Below, piece by piece: positions 50,216 to 61,511 of a stretch of 64,000 bases of DNA. The position numbers were made by a program, and so were the translations under genes. The DNA comes from Volvox africanus (lineage: Eukaryota; Chlorophyta; Chlorophyceae; Chlamydomonadales; Volvocaceae). A model generated the notes under the pieces. That model had not been told where the DNA came from. It ran no database searches and worked only from the letters and a program-made list of their open reading frames with translations. The stretch's first letter is position 1, and each line of letters starts with the position of its first letter. The stretch spans positions 4,627,001-4,691,000 of the forward strand of contig BSDZ01000078.1 of the NCBI GenBank assembly GCA_030268105.1, given 5' to 3'.

Positions 50216-50524
50216 TTTGGCCTTGACAAGAGGACTAACTCCTAGATTAAGGCAGCAGTGACGTTTTAGCAGTATGATCTGGGCCACTGCACAACGGAAT
50301 TGATTTGTAGAACTGACAACCGGCTTCAGCAATAAGCATCGAGTCGTCAGCTGCGGGATCGTAACAGTATTGCCGTGGAAAACCCGACAGTCGACAAAAC
50401 TATTTTTTGCTTTCGATTGTATTTGTCCTAATATTTAACGATCAAATTTTTAATTGCTATACATATTCCTCGCCGGCATTCCCCGCATTGCACAAGGTCC
50501 AGCACACGGGTCCGGGAGACGGTG
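50216..50524. promoter_or_regulatory. Putative bidirectional promoter between hslV and AARSD1
   Basis: The two start codons are divergent and only 309 bp apart, so both promoters and 5' UTRs must fit here. The segment is AT-richer than the exons (ATATTTAACGATC region near 50430). No TATA box can be assigned with confidence. It depends on the tentative hslV start. Confidence 0.5.
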
Positions 50525-53059
50525 ATGGAGGACGACACTGCCGGAACGGGGCTCTGCCTCTGCCAGCAGGACGCGTATATTCGCTCATTGACATCAACCG
50601 TGTTAAGGTGTGCTGCTTGACCAGGGTTCATCCCTGTATCATGACTCCCTAAACTGCAGGAGGCTTTCCGTACAAAGGAAATCCGAGGCAATTTCTTCAC
50701 TTGCTCACGCATGGCCACTCCTGAAATGAAACCCAAAGTAACGGCGGCTTCGCTTTCACGCTCCTCGAAAGCCACTCAGCTCCCAGCCCTAATGCTTGCA
50801 TCCAAACTCCTTGTCGTACATACTTGGTTGATCCTGATGGTCGATCCTTACGTGATCCATCCATCCGGCTTAACCCCGGCCTCGATCTTGATCGTCAACG
50901 AAACCCTAAACTGCAAGGTGCCTTTCCACGAAGCCATCTCCAGTCTCTACTGTGGCCGTGGCGAAGGGAAGTGGCAAGGAGAGGGGCCAGCCATTCAAGC
51001 CAACAGCCAACAACCTCCTTGGAACAGACGTGGGCAAGCGGGCTGTCACCCATGGGGCCGCGACGGGTGCATCAACAGCAGCGGGTCCACATTTCTTTGT
51101 CGAATCATCCCCCGCTCTCCGCTACGAAGTCTACCTTGCAGACACGCCCATGTTTCCGGAGGGAGGGGGCCAGCCCTGCGACCAGGGTGAGTGGGTACAG
51201 GTGGCGAGGAAGAGCCAGAAGTAGATGAACTGCACGAGTGCAGAAGAGTCGAGGTCGGGGTTTGTCAATCTTACGATTGTAATCCTGGTCAAGCCATCAA
51301 CGCGCGGAGGCCGAAGTGCACCTGGGGAAGTTGTTGCATCGGATGGCTTGTGAAGGCATACGGTCTTTCGGTGTTTAGGCGCGCCGGGGCAACTCACCGA
51401 AAGAGGGTGAACCATCCCCGCGCGCCTCCGACGAGCGCCTTCTGCTCCCTACTGCGCACCAAAAGCACCACGTCGGCTGTTTACACAGGGCAGCTGTTGG
51501 TCATTCCTGCCGACGGGCATGCATCTGGCTCTACGGCAGTGGTGGTGGTTGACGTCTTGGCGGTGATGTGGAAGGAGGTGAGCGCTGGCAGAGGAGGTCA
51601 GCTCCATCCGACCTAAGCTTGATGCGTTTCCCTCCTGCCCTCCTGCCTCCCTGCCTCCCTGCCCTCCTGCCCTCCTGCCCTCCTGCCCTCCTGCCCTCCT
51701 GCCCTCCTGCCCTCCTGCCTCCCTGCCCTCCTGCCCTCCTGCCCTCCTGCCCTCCTGCCCTCCTGCCCTCCTGCCCTCCTGCCCTCCTGCCCTCCTGCCC
51801 TCCTGCCCTCCTGCCCTCCTGCCCTCCTGCCCTCCTGCCCTCCTGCCCTCCTGCCCTCCTGCCCTCCTGCCCTCCTGCCCTCCTGCCCTCCTGCCCTCCT
51901 GCCCTCCTGCCCTCCTGCCCTCCTGCCCTCCTGCCCTCCTGCCCTCCTGCCTCCCTGCCCTCCTGCCCTCCTGCCCTCCTGCCCTCCTGCCCTCCTGCCC
52001 TCCTGCCCTCCTGCCCTCCTGCCTCCCTGCCCTCCTGCCTCCCTGCCCTCCTGCCTCCCTGCCCTCCTGCCTCCCTGCCCTCCTGCCTCCCTGCCCTCCT
52101 GCCTCCCTGCCCTCCTGCCCTCCTGCCCTCCTGCCTCCCTGCCCTCCTGCCCTCCTGCCTCCCTGCCCTCCTGCCTCCCTGCCCTCCTGCCCTCCTGCCC
52201 TCCTGCCCTGGGGGATGGCTGCCCTGAAGGATTCTTCGGATAGCACGGTGCACTGCAACGTGTACTGCATGCCATGCCCATGCGCAGGCGATGTTCGGAC
52301 TTACCAGGGGATGGCGATTTGAGACAATCTCCAAAATCATCATTTCTTAACCCTAGAGACAAATGCATGATAGCATCTTTTCATTTGCCCTCATACGTCT
52401 TCTTTCGCATGGTTTTGTGTTTATGTGTTGGTTTTGTGTGAGGCTCTTCCCTCGCCCCACTCTCAGGGAGCCCTATGTCACGTGACGGATGGGCCGTTAG
52501 AGCCCGGAGCCTCAGTGGAGGTACGGGTGGACTGGCAGCGCCGGTACGACCACATGCAGCAACACACCGGTGGGCAGGTGCCTGTGGAGGAGGGGGAGCA
52601 GGGCAGGTGTGCCGGTGTATGTAGGCCGATAAGCAGTTAGGGGTGGAAACCTTTGGGTGGAGACATGGGTTATTTATGGCATGCAGGTTAATCGCATGGC
52701 GTGGTTGCACAGGACTACAGCTGTACAGCAAGTGAAGGCGAGATGGTGTGTGTAGGTGTGTGGTGAGGGGGTGGTTAATCAGCTGGCGGTGAGAAGTGTG
52801 TCCCACGTCTTTGGTGGGTGCTTAGGGCGACGACGAGGAACGGAGTGGGAGCGGCAGATTCCCCTTCCCCCTAAGGTGCGGCTGCCGTCGGATTCATGCA
52901 GAGATCGGCTCCTCTGTACACGGCTCCTCTGAGGTGCACATGCTGTTCTTCTTACGGTTTACTGTTCAGGTGCTCTGGTTCCCCTACTGAATTCATTTCC
53001 GTTTCCACCCCGTAATCCCCAACACACACACACACATACACACGTCCCATAGCTTCAAT

Positions 53060-53132
<73 letters not shown>

Positions 53133-56100
53133 TCATGTTAAGTGCGTTGCCGTTCCCTAATCATTTCGCATTCCTTCGCGGAATTTGCGGCTTCTTGGGC
53201 TTCGCCGCTGGCTCGCCCTTTCCCAGGCCAGCACGTGTTCTCTGCTGTGGCGGACCTGCTGCTGGGTGCGGACACCGCTAGCTGGGAGCTGCATCCACTG
53301 GACCCTGAGACCCATGGGTCGGGTGACTATGGCTGCGTTGCCGTGGACCTCACCGTGCCACAGATTTCAACGGAGCAGGTGAAGCCGACTGGTTGGTCGT
53401 TAGGTTCAGGGATGTCGAGGCCAATTTGGATTAAGGTTTAGGCTTTGGGAGGCTTTGGGAGGTTCAGGGTCGGATGCAAGGACGAGTTGTGGGCGTTGTG
53501 GCTAAATCCTTCTGGCACTGCATACTTTGTCCTGCACTGCCGTAAGCTTCACAGACACACAGCATCAGGTCCGTAGGCTTTGCATGCACTCAGCCAACAG
53601 TGGATGATGTTCGGCGTTGGGGTGCTTTTAACATGGTGACTTGGGCCGAGGCCCGTTTTCTTAGCCTAACGCTGTTGCCCCTCAGCTTTCATCCAATCTT
53701 CTCCGAGGCCTACACTGCATGTGCCACATGCCGCACAAGCGCCATTACCACAGATCCTCTCTGACTCTGACTTACCTATGGGCCGCGCAGTTGCTGGAAC
53801 TAGAGGCGCGCGCTAACGCGGAGCTGCGCGCATTGCGAAGTGTGATGCCATTGGTGCTGGACCCACGGGTCGCAGCTGACATAGAGCGCATGGAGTCGCT
53901 GCGAGCGGACCCCGTATTCAGGGGTCAATTGCCGCCGCCGGAAAAGGTGAGGACCTTTGCTGCAAGATGCTTGAAGGAGGCTGAACCACGGCCGGCTATA
54001 CGCCATCGCGCAGGCCCCGCCCCGCGGGTCCGCCCGCATGCCTGACTGACCATTCCCGAGTCGCCCCACATTCTGCTCACAACGTGGTTCGCTTGACCGA
54101 TTGCCTGGTCGCGTCAAAACCCAATGCATTATGGCGATAAACACCAACATACAGATCAAGGGAGGGAAGTTGCGGCTGATCAACGTGGAGGGCCTGGACA
54201 TCAATGCGTGCGGAGGTAAGCTAATGAAGGGCTGGGCTGGGCCCTGCGGCAAAATGGTACCGCGAGGTGAGGCGACGCAAGTTGCCAACTGGGAGATCGC
54301 ATTGATGTGGTCATGTGTCGGCTTGCGACGTGGTCTGGTGTCGGCATCTCTCGATACTCCATCCTCCGTGTGCCTGTTCTTGCGTGTGGATAGGAGGATA
54401 GCGAACGGAACACAGTAAGCGCTTCTTGTTGTGTGTTGTGGAGCTTTTAAACACAGCTTTGCTTAATTGGCGTAAAATGATTTCATGGATGGCAGGTACG
54501 CACGTGCGAAGCACGGGTGAAGTTCAGCTGCTCAAAGTGGTGGGTGCGGAGCGGACGCGGGGTCACACGCGGGTTCGTGTCATGTGCGGCGGCCGGGCGC
54601 TGGCGGCCCTTGGGGGCTGCCTGACGCGTGAGGCGGCGCTAACTGCCAAGCTGACCTGCCCACCGGTAGGAGGAGGCATGTCGGGGAGCTGGATTACATC
54701 GGGTCGCAAAATAGGGAGGAGAGCATTGTGGGGAAAGTAAACGTTACGAGAAGCATTCGTATGAAAAGCCAAATGATCTCCGACCGCGTTAACAACGAAA
54801 AGGAGTGGGTATGGATGGTACTGGGACACTCACTGGGATTGCGTGACATTTGTGTCGCGAGGGTGTGGTTGAGTCGCGACATGGGTGGCAATGGGACGTC
54901 TGAGTGGATGAAGTCCTAACCTGGGGAGGAGGCGAGCCAAGCTCGCCTGGGTAACGTGTTGACATGGAGGACGCTGGGCTGCCATCCCGCCGCTTTCTGG
55001 TCGCAACCTGCTGGTCAACCCGTGTTTGCGTCATCCCTTTCCACGTATCTGTGCAAATTAAGTTACACTAAGGACGCTGCCCCCTCGCCGCCTCCGGCTA
55101 TGGGACTTATGCAGGTGCGGCATGGGGAGATGGTGGACTTGCTGCTCAGGTGATTCTCCTTTGTAGGGACAGGGGACAGGGGACAGGGGACAGGGGACAG
55201 GGGACAGGGGACAGGGGACAGGACAGGGGACAGGGGACAGGGGACAGGGGGCAGGGGGGGTGCGCAGCGTACACCTCGCGACAAGTAGTGTAAGCTCCAT
55301 CGGCTGACACGCCCCGCGTCAGGCGATTCAAGTCCGTTCAGTTCATACGCCCAAATGGTCGCGCCACTCTTTGGCAGGCTTGGTATAGAAGAATATAACA
55401 GATATGGCGATCCTCATGGTATCTCTGACAGATGTACGCCATTAGGTGCACTCCGCCGATTGCCTGCCCCATGGGCGCCTGGCAGCCAACCGCAGCCCCC
55501 CACACGTGTATCGTATACTCTTCCGCGGGGTTGCTGACTCGCTAGGGACCGGCGCGAGGGATCCAAGGTCAGGAAGCTGCTGTCCGCAGAGCTAGCGGCG
55601 CACCTGGGACGTGCACTGGCGCAAGGGCCTGAGGGCGGTGGTCTCACTGCCTGTGGCGTGCCCTTCCAACGCGGCCAAAGCTGGGCAATCCTGCATCGGC
55701 AATCCAGCGACTTGGACTTCCTATCGCTCGTTGCGGCTGCGGCGCTGGAAGCGGCTCCGGGGCTGCAGCTGTTGCTGTTGACGGCGGACAGCACGGAGCC
55801 GGGCTTGGTGCTGCCACCCATTAAGGCCGGGGTAGAGGACGGGTAAGCAGATACCGCGTGACGTACAGAAATAACTACAGAAATGTACCTATGTTGAGTA
55901 CAACTGCGGTATCAGGGCTCTGTGGTGGTAGCATTCCACGGTGTCATCTGAATCATCTGAGCTTCTGAACCTTTAGGAAACAGATCAGTGTGCGGGTTGG
56001 GTTCTTGGGTTTGTTGATCTCCTAATGAGTGGGGACCTTCTCCAAGGAGATGTACCCGGAACAGCTGCGGAAAAGCCGGGCGGACTGGTTGATAGGGAGG

Positions 56101-57078
56101 CACGGCAAGCAGGGCAAGAATGCCGCGCGGATCCTGAGTCAGGTGGAGGCGCAATCTAGCCGCACCCGGTGTGAGCTGTCATACAACCTACGCTCACACA
56201 AGCCTGCGCCCTTAACTTCGCTGCAGGGTGGAAATCACTTTCCTGGTGGCAGGCCGGCCGGAGCTGGTGAAGTCTGCAGGCGCGCGTGTGGCAGAGGCGT
56301 TTGGAGGGCGAGGAGGGGGCCGTCCCGGCAGGTGCGTGTAAGCTTAGGAAGGGCGGGCGAGCTGGCGGGTAGAGCTTAGTGAGCCCTCCAGGAAGCTCTA
56401 CCCTTGTGAGACATGTAGCGTTTCCGTGTTCTATCCCTCTGCTCTGATCCGTCCGAACTTGTGCGAACAGCGCTTACCTCGAATGATCACATGATGGCGC
56501 TTCTTGGGACAGCTGCAATTCATCGTTTCGGCAGCCGCAACGGCATTTAAATGGCCCGGAGCAGCTTGGGGAATGGCTATTAACGCACGACGAGGCCCGA
56601 AGTCAACGGCTAACTGCATCTTCACGTTAATAATGTATTTATAAGATCAACGGGGCCTTGCAGTATCCTTGGATTTTCCGAGGATCAGGATTCCGAGGAA
56701 TCCCTATTAGATCATTGGATTTTCCGAGGGAAAACGACGGCATTTGGTGCATCAGTTGTACATGCCTCGCCTGACTGACTGCAAGGTTGCGCGCGTGGCG
56801 ACAGCCCTCGGACACTCTTTTGAGTGGAGATTGGCTATTTTTTCTATACAATACTGTTTATGAGGTTTTGGATAGATAGCTGAGCGGGGATCGAACTGGC
56901 TATCTGTATGCCGAATCATTCATGCTCGTTGGTAGTAGGATGAGAAAAAGGAAACTATACGGAATGCGTACCCTGGACTTCCCTGCGCAGGTTTCAAGGC
57001 AAGGCGACTGGGTTGTTTCGGCTATCGACAGCTGTCCAGGCATTTAGAGAAGCAGTGCTGGCCGCAGAGCTGGCATGA
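50525..57078 (+). CDS. AARSD1: Alanyl-tRNA editing protein AARSD1 (AlaX-L type)
   Basis: Hydrolyses mischarged Ser-tRNA(Ala) or Gly-tRNA(Ala), backing up alanyl-tRNA synthetase; normally cytosolic. Exons: 50525-50607, 50918-51186, 51489-51577, 52467-52569, 53227-53378, 53791-53946, 54155-54215, 54496-54665, 55115-55149, 55546-55842, 56227-56331, 56991-57078 (TGA). This gives 535 codons with every phase matching, against about 412 in human AARSD1; the excess is mainly a Lys/Thr/Gly-rich insert in exon 2. Landmarks: CQQDAYIRSLTSTVLRC, MFPEGGGQPCDQG, QRRYDHMQQHTGQH (zinc HxxxH), TASWEL, LINVEGLDINACGGTHV (zinc CxxxH, split by an intron), then a C-terminal DHHA1-like domain ending GRFQGKATG. The start ATG follows the short divergent promoter and gives MEDDTAGTGLCLCQQD. 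All catalytic metal ligands are present. Confidence 0.95.
51632..52209. repeat. Octanucleotide minisatellite (CCTGCCCT)n with CCTGCCTC variants
   Basis: About 70 units in AARSD1 intron 3 (51578-52466). The variant TGCCTCCC unit is interspersed singly at 5' positions and in alternation towards the 3' end, showing that higher-order units were amplified. All six frames are nearly open (Gly-Gln-Glu-Gly-Arg-Arg on the minus strand), so the large ORFs here are artefacts. Confidence 0.95.
53021..53130. repeat. CA and TA dinucleotide repeats
   Basis: Two CA arrays (53022-53042 and 53064-53101) run into a (TA)n array (53102-53129) in the AARSD1 intron 52570-53226. Confidence 0.9.
55166..55253. repeat. 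Heptanucleotide array (GGGACAG)n
   Basis: About 12 units of AGGGGAC with one shortened unit near 55210, in the AARSD1 intron 55150-55545. The G-runs every seven bases on the mRNA strand could form G-quadruplexes. Confidence 0.9.
56669..56730. repeat. Short direct repeat TTGGATTTTCCGAGG
   Basis: Two identical 15-bp copies begin near 56669 and 56715, with a further TTCCGAGGAAT half-copy between them, inside the last AARSD1 intron (56332-56990). Confidence 0.7.
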
Positions 57079-57378
57079 CATGGCGTATTACCTACGGCGG
57101 GCTGAAAATATTCTAGTCTGTCAGCTGCCAGACGGAACGCGACCCGCACAGTGCACGGGTATGGTACACACAAAACGGTTGGCGTTAGCCTGACCGACTG
57201 CGAAGTTTTATATCTGTAGATCCATCCTGTGGGCTCGTAAGTTCAAACGTCTGCTGTCGTAGTTAACCGTAATGTGGCCGTGGGAGTCGGTTATTAAATT
57301 GACCTTGCAAAATAAATTGCGCAGGCTCTACAACTAGGAAGGGCCTATAATTGATTAATGTGCATGGAGAATTATTCG

Positions 57379-57383
57379 TGTAA
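57379..57383 (+). terminator. Candidate polyadenylation signal TGTAA for AARSD1
   Basis: First plus-strand TGTAA I find after the AARSD1 stop codon, 300 bp downstream; fits a volvocine 3' UTR. Confidence 0.5.
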
Positions 57384-57561
57384 GGACACATTACCACGTT
57401 TCCCCTTAAGTTCGGCATCTACTTTGCTTACTTAATACAATCACCAGCAGCTGAGATAGGAATTGTACTCATTAGCAACCTTATATTTCGCGTATCATAT
57501 TTAAAATCTGTGTATGGCTGGACTCAGATAGCCCCTGATAGGGCAACATACGTTTTTAAGG

Positions 57562-57852
57562 ATGCAAAAGCTCGGCATTGCAGTCCTCCTCTCGCTCTTT
57601 TTTCACACCTACCTACATTCATTGGCGGAAGGGACTCGCAACGGTGCATTCATAGGTTATCATGAGAGGGGTGAGTCATTTGTTCACTACCTTCCAGGCG
57701 ACGGCGCTGAAAGGTCTCCATTGTGCGCAGGCTTAAAAGCTAAGGATCAACAAAAGAAGTCCAAGGATTTTAAAGTCAAGATATCCTCGTCGTTCGGGGA
57801 GGCAAGTGCATGCAGCTACTTCTCTATCATCACGGCCCCATTGCTTCTTTAG
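57562..57852 (+). CDS. Doubtful small secreted-type open frame, 96 codons
   Basis: MQKLGIAVLLSLFFHTYLHS resembles a signal peptide, followed by a short Lys/Ser-rich tail. It is a single exon in lower-GC intergenic DNA, with no recognised family and codon use unlike the neighbouring genes. It may be chance or part of the 5' region of the cyclophilin gene. Confidence 0.2.
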   Translation: MQKLGIAVLLSLFFHTYLHSLAEGTRNGAFIGYHERGESFVHYLPGDGAERSPLCAGLKAKDQQKKSKDFKVKISSSFGEASACSYFSIITAPLLL

Positions 57853-58075
57853 CTTTCAGCGCTATTAATAGACAACAGTTTCTGATCGTACATTAAGGAG
57901 TTTGTTGAGTTGACTCAGTCACGACTCTTGGACATACCTGTTTTTTCGAACAGCAATGCGATTTTGGCCTGGGAGGGTACATGTATATAGATTGTGTGTA
58001 AGACGATGTATGCACCTGCGGTGCTCGCTGATCCACATGTCACTCCACGCTCCTGCGTGTCCTCCCAAGCTAAAG

Positions 58076-59835
58076 CGATTGTCTTCCTGTGGGCCTTCTC
58101 ATCGCACTCCTTCCGACCACGTTCCTGTTCAACCTGTATACCAGCCAGCGGTCAGATCGGTATACCAAACTTGAAATGGCTGCGCTGCGTTTAGTCAATG
58201 GGCACACGCCGCGTAACGCGCGCCCGTCCCCAAGCGCCTGGGCACCCTGCTCATTCGCCTCAATGCACTTGCCGCCCTTATGCCGATCACTCGATACCTT
58301 ATCCTCGCCGGTGTTGCAGTTCATCATCAAGCTTCGACCAGATCTGGCCCCCGACACGTGTCTGTTGGTTTGGGAGCTGGCGCAGAAGGGCAACTGCCCT
58401 TATTGCAAGTTTTACCGCCATGAGCCTGTCCCGATGGTGGGTCTGGATGAGCACAACATGGATGGGTTTGTAGTCGCGGGCCACGCCCAGTCCATGGCCT
58501 GCTTCTGGGCAGGCCATGGTCATGTTAGTTTGTCCGTTAACTGTGGTTCTGGGTTCCTGGGTCGTCCTCTTGCCTCACTGAGCGGCCAAACTATGTGGTC
58601 TGGGCGAACCTGAGTACAGTGTATTGCCACTTCACACAGAAAATATGGCGAACCTCTGATGGCGCATAGCATGTTGGCGCTTCAGGGCTCCTTTGTTTCA
58701 GTGACCTCAACCAGCCCTGAAGCACTTCTTGCCTGCCAAATGCAGAACTGGGGCCAAGAGGGCTTCTACGGTCCACCGTATGCGCTGCTTCAGGGAAGCC
58801 TGCAAGATCTCGCCAGACAGCCGCCATTTGAGAATGCGCAGCAGCTGCAAGTCAAGTAAGTCACGGGCGTCTTCAACTCTTGACTTCCTGATTGGGATTG
58901 TGGTGCTAGCAGTTAGGAGAGCACTCATGGAGTCAAGAGTTACCCTGAAATGGGATTTTAGTGGATGTGGAGAGGGGCACCGAAAGGGCGACAGGAAAGT
59001 GGGGATGCTCCCGGAGGCATCCAGGCTCCTTGGCTAGGAGCTGGCGAAGTATGCCGGATGGATGGGCTTACTTCGCGTAAGCCCATCAAGCAAATGCCTA
59101 AATTTAGCCATTCTGCTTGATGTTCGTCGACTCGAGGGACTGCGAAGACCCAATGGGTTGTCCTCCCTCCCTCCTCCGTCATACCTCATACCTCGTTCCT
59201 CGTACCTCGCAGGAAGGGCCATGTGTGCATAATCCCCAACTGCAAGGAGTTCTTCATCGCCACTGCCGACCACCCCGAATGGGGAGCCAGCCACACCATC
59301 TTTGGCGAGGTGCGATGAGCGTTTGGGGCCGGCCGGTTGCGAGTGATTCCTGTGTTGGCTGGGGCGGGGCCGGGCGGGGAGTAGCCCAGGCCTTCGAGAT
59401 AGGCCGCTAGGTGCCCTCAGTAAGGGTGTATGCGTCTTGACAGCGTCGTCACGGGTGGGTATAGAAGCTATCTGCACATGTCATTCCGTGTGCATATGTT
59501 GTCCAATTCGTTTGTGCTGGGAAACATTGGGGCGCCTGGCGCTTGCTCACCACCTCCTTATTATTGGGCCTTGTTATTTGCAGGTTGAGGACCTTTCCGC
59601 GGAGCCGTCCTACCCTTTCGAGCCCTTCCACAGTGCCACAAATAGTGACAAGATCACCACTCGCTGGTTGGACAACACTTACGCCTTCAATCTGACAGCC
59701 ATCGAACCGGTGCCCCTGCAACAGCAGCAACATCGGCTACAGGTTCTGCAGCAGCCGGTTCTGCAACAGCTGGATATGTTGCAACAGGGCATCAGTCCAG
59801 GGGTGCTCTTGGACCGGATGGAGGAGTCGTTTTGA
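58076..59835 (+). CDS. Membrane-anchored cyclophilin-like protein (peptidyl-prolyl isomerase fold)
   Basis: Cyclophilin-type domain of the plant/algal group with a CxxC-containing N-terminal half. Secure exons: 58320-58436, 58746-58855, 59213-59309, 59584-59835 (TGA), all in phase. They read FIIKLRPDLAPDT, then CPYCKFYRHEPVP, WGQEGFYGPPYALLQGSL, then GHVCIIPNCKEFFIATADHP and HTIFGE. A Gln-rich C-terminal tail (QQQQ, LQQPVLQQLDMLQQG) follows. An upstream frame from about 58076 gives GLLIALLPTTFLFNLYTS, a likely signal anchor, but its join to 58320 and the true start codon are unresolved. The usual cyclophilin catalytic Arg-Phe motif (FHR) is not visible; CKFYRHEP occupies its place, so isomerase activity is uncertain. 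A secretory-pathway location is inferred from the anchor. Confidence 0.78.
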
Positions 59836-61511
59836 TGGGCTTGGAGACAGCACCCCAGACAGAGCGGTCTTGGACTGATAGAGCAGGACGTGTGCCCATT
59901 TATATCCTTCACCGTGACGGTCTGCCGGACCCCGGCGGCATAGAGCTGTTCCGGATACGTGATTTTGAATTTGGGGAGGCGGAACCAGATGCTTTTCGGA
60001 ATTAGTGTTTGCCTTTTGACGCAAGCAGCGGGAAAGAGCGGCGTGAGGGCAGGAGGCGGAGGTAGAACTCCGACAGCCCCGTGGGGAGTGGTGCGATTGC
60101 GCGTGCCAGTGGGGCGCTTTTTGACTCCGCCTTTGCGGAGTAACACGGGATTACATGAGCTCAAAGAGAAGGCAGGGTCCGCGGAGGAAATTTTCCATCT
60201 GCTAAGGAAGGCTCATCCGGGAACTGCGCACGAAAGTATATATAAGTGTGGAAGCCGATGAAAGCCCGTCAGCATGGGTAAGGAGATGTCGCACAGTACT
60301 GGGGCCGCCTTTGGTTGTCCTTTGGCTGTGGACGCCTGGAGCACGGTGCCACTGGTTTTGGGCTGCCTGGACCAACACTGGTTGTCAATACGCCGGCGAG
60401 CTGCCAGCCCATTTGGCGCGGAATGGCCTGCCCTTGGAAAGGAAAAGGGTCGGTTTGTACTAGGCACTCCAACCGCCTGAACTGATTGTTGGGCTGGACT
60501 GATGAACTGAGTGCCGCCAGCCGCGGCTAGGACCGGGGTGGGACGCTGGGCCTTGCGTTTGCGGTGGTGTGGTATGCACACTTGGTCCCGGCCCGTGATC
60601 GTCCGGGTTAATCTTTGCCCACCACCTCTGCGTTCTGAGGAGTTGTCTAATACTGAATCGAGACTGCCTGACTCGTGTTTATTCCGGACGGAAGCTGGGT
60701 AAAGAAAAGCAGAGCCATTCCTAACTTGCGCCTCAGGCAGGCACATGGGCGAATAGATTGCACACCGCGAATAGATTGCCGTGGGATGCCAGGATGAGGC
60801 GCGGCTAGGCGGGGCATGGCGACTCCTTTTCGCTTGCGGGCATTCCGGGATCGATTGTGTGATAGTGCAAGGTTACGGAGAGTAATATAGTGCGGTTTGG
60901 GTGATTGACATCTACCGCTGGATGATCGCAGGGGCTTTAATGCTTTTAGTATTTCCTATTCCTGATACTGTTTATCATGGCCTTGTGGCATGCTTAGCTG
61001 CCTGGCACGTGTTTTGGATGCATGCCCCGTGCTGTGATGGTCTGGAGATTATCCAGATTGATAGACCTACGGCCTTATATTTACGGCAGATGCCCTGGCC
61101 ATGAGTGTAGTAGTTGTTGTTGCTATGTGCACTAGTATGTACGTATTGCAAATGTCTTTTGTTGAATGCTTGCAGTCCTCAGCAACACCGGGTTGTAAAT
61201 AGATTGCTTGTGCGGTTGTAAATGAAGGTTGACTGGTCATCCGCTCGTCGTCGTGGTCCAGAACGTTTTCAATTCCACCCAAGGGGGGCTTCGAGGAACG
61301 TAAAGAGGCTAAGGATGCAGGGAATGAGGGTCAAGTCAGCCAGGAAAACGTTGCAAACGAGGACATTCCCTGGTTTGGTGCTTAGCTGTCAACGCGACGT
61401 GTTATGATGTCCTGAGCTCCGTACCGCACCCAGCCGTACAGTGAGTTGACGAACCTTGCTCATGCTTTGCAATATAAATTTTGGATGATATATCATGCGA
61501 TTTTTAGGAAT
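59836..61511 (+). other. Intergenic / long 3' UTR of the cyclophilin-like gene
   Basis: No convincing coding content. Two plus-strand TGTAA signals, at 61194-61198 and 61217-61221, could end a ~1.35-kb 3' UTR. The remaining ~290 bp before the next start would hold that gene's promoter. Confidence 0.45.

Noticed and set aside
51449..52368. 250-270 codon minus-strand frames rich in Gly, Arg and Gln
   Set aside because: Produced by the octanucleotide minisatellite inside AARSD1 intron 3; open in several frames at once.
56018..56226. Extra AARSD1 exon reading KEMYPEQLRKSRADW
   Set aside because: The exons 55546-55842 and 56227-56331 join in phase with family-like sequence without it. Including it breaks the C-terminal domain.
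56880..56925. tRNA-like T-arm (GATCGAACTGG, read on the minus strand as AGTTCGATCCC)
   Set aside because: The flanks do not form a T stem, acceptor stem or anticodon arm, and the segment lies within an AARSD1 intron.
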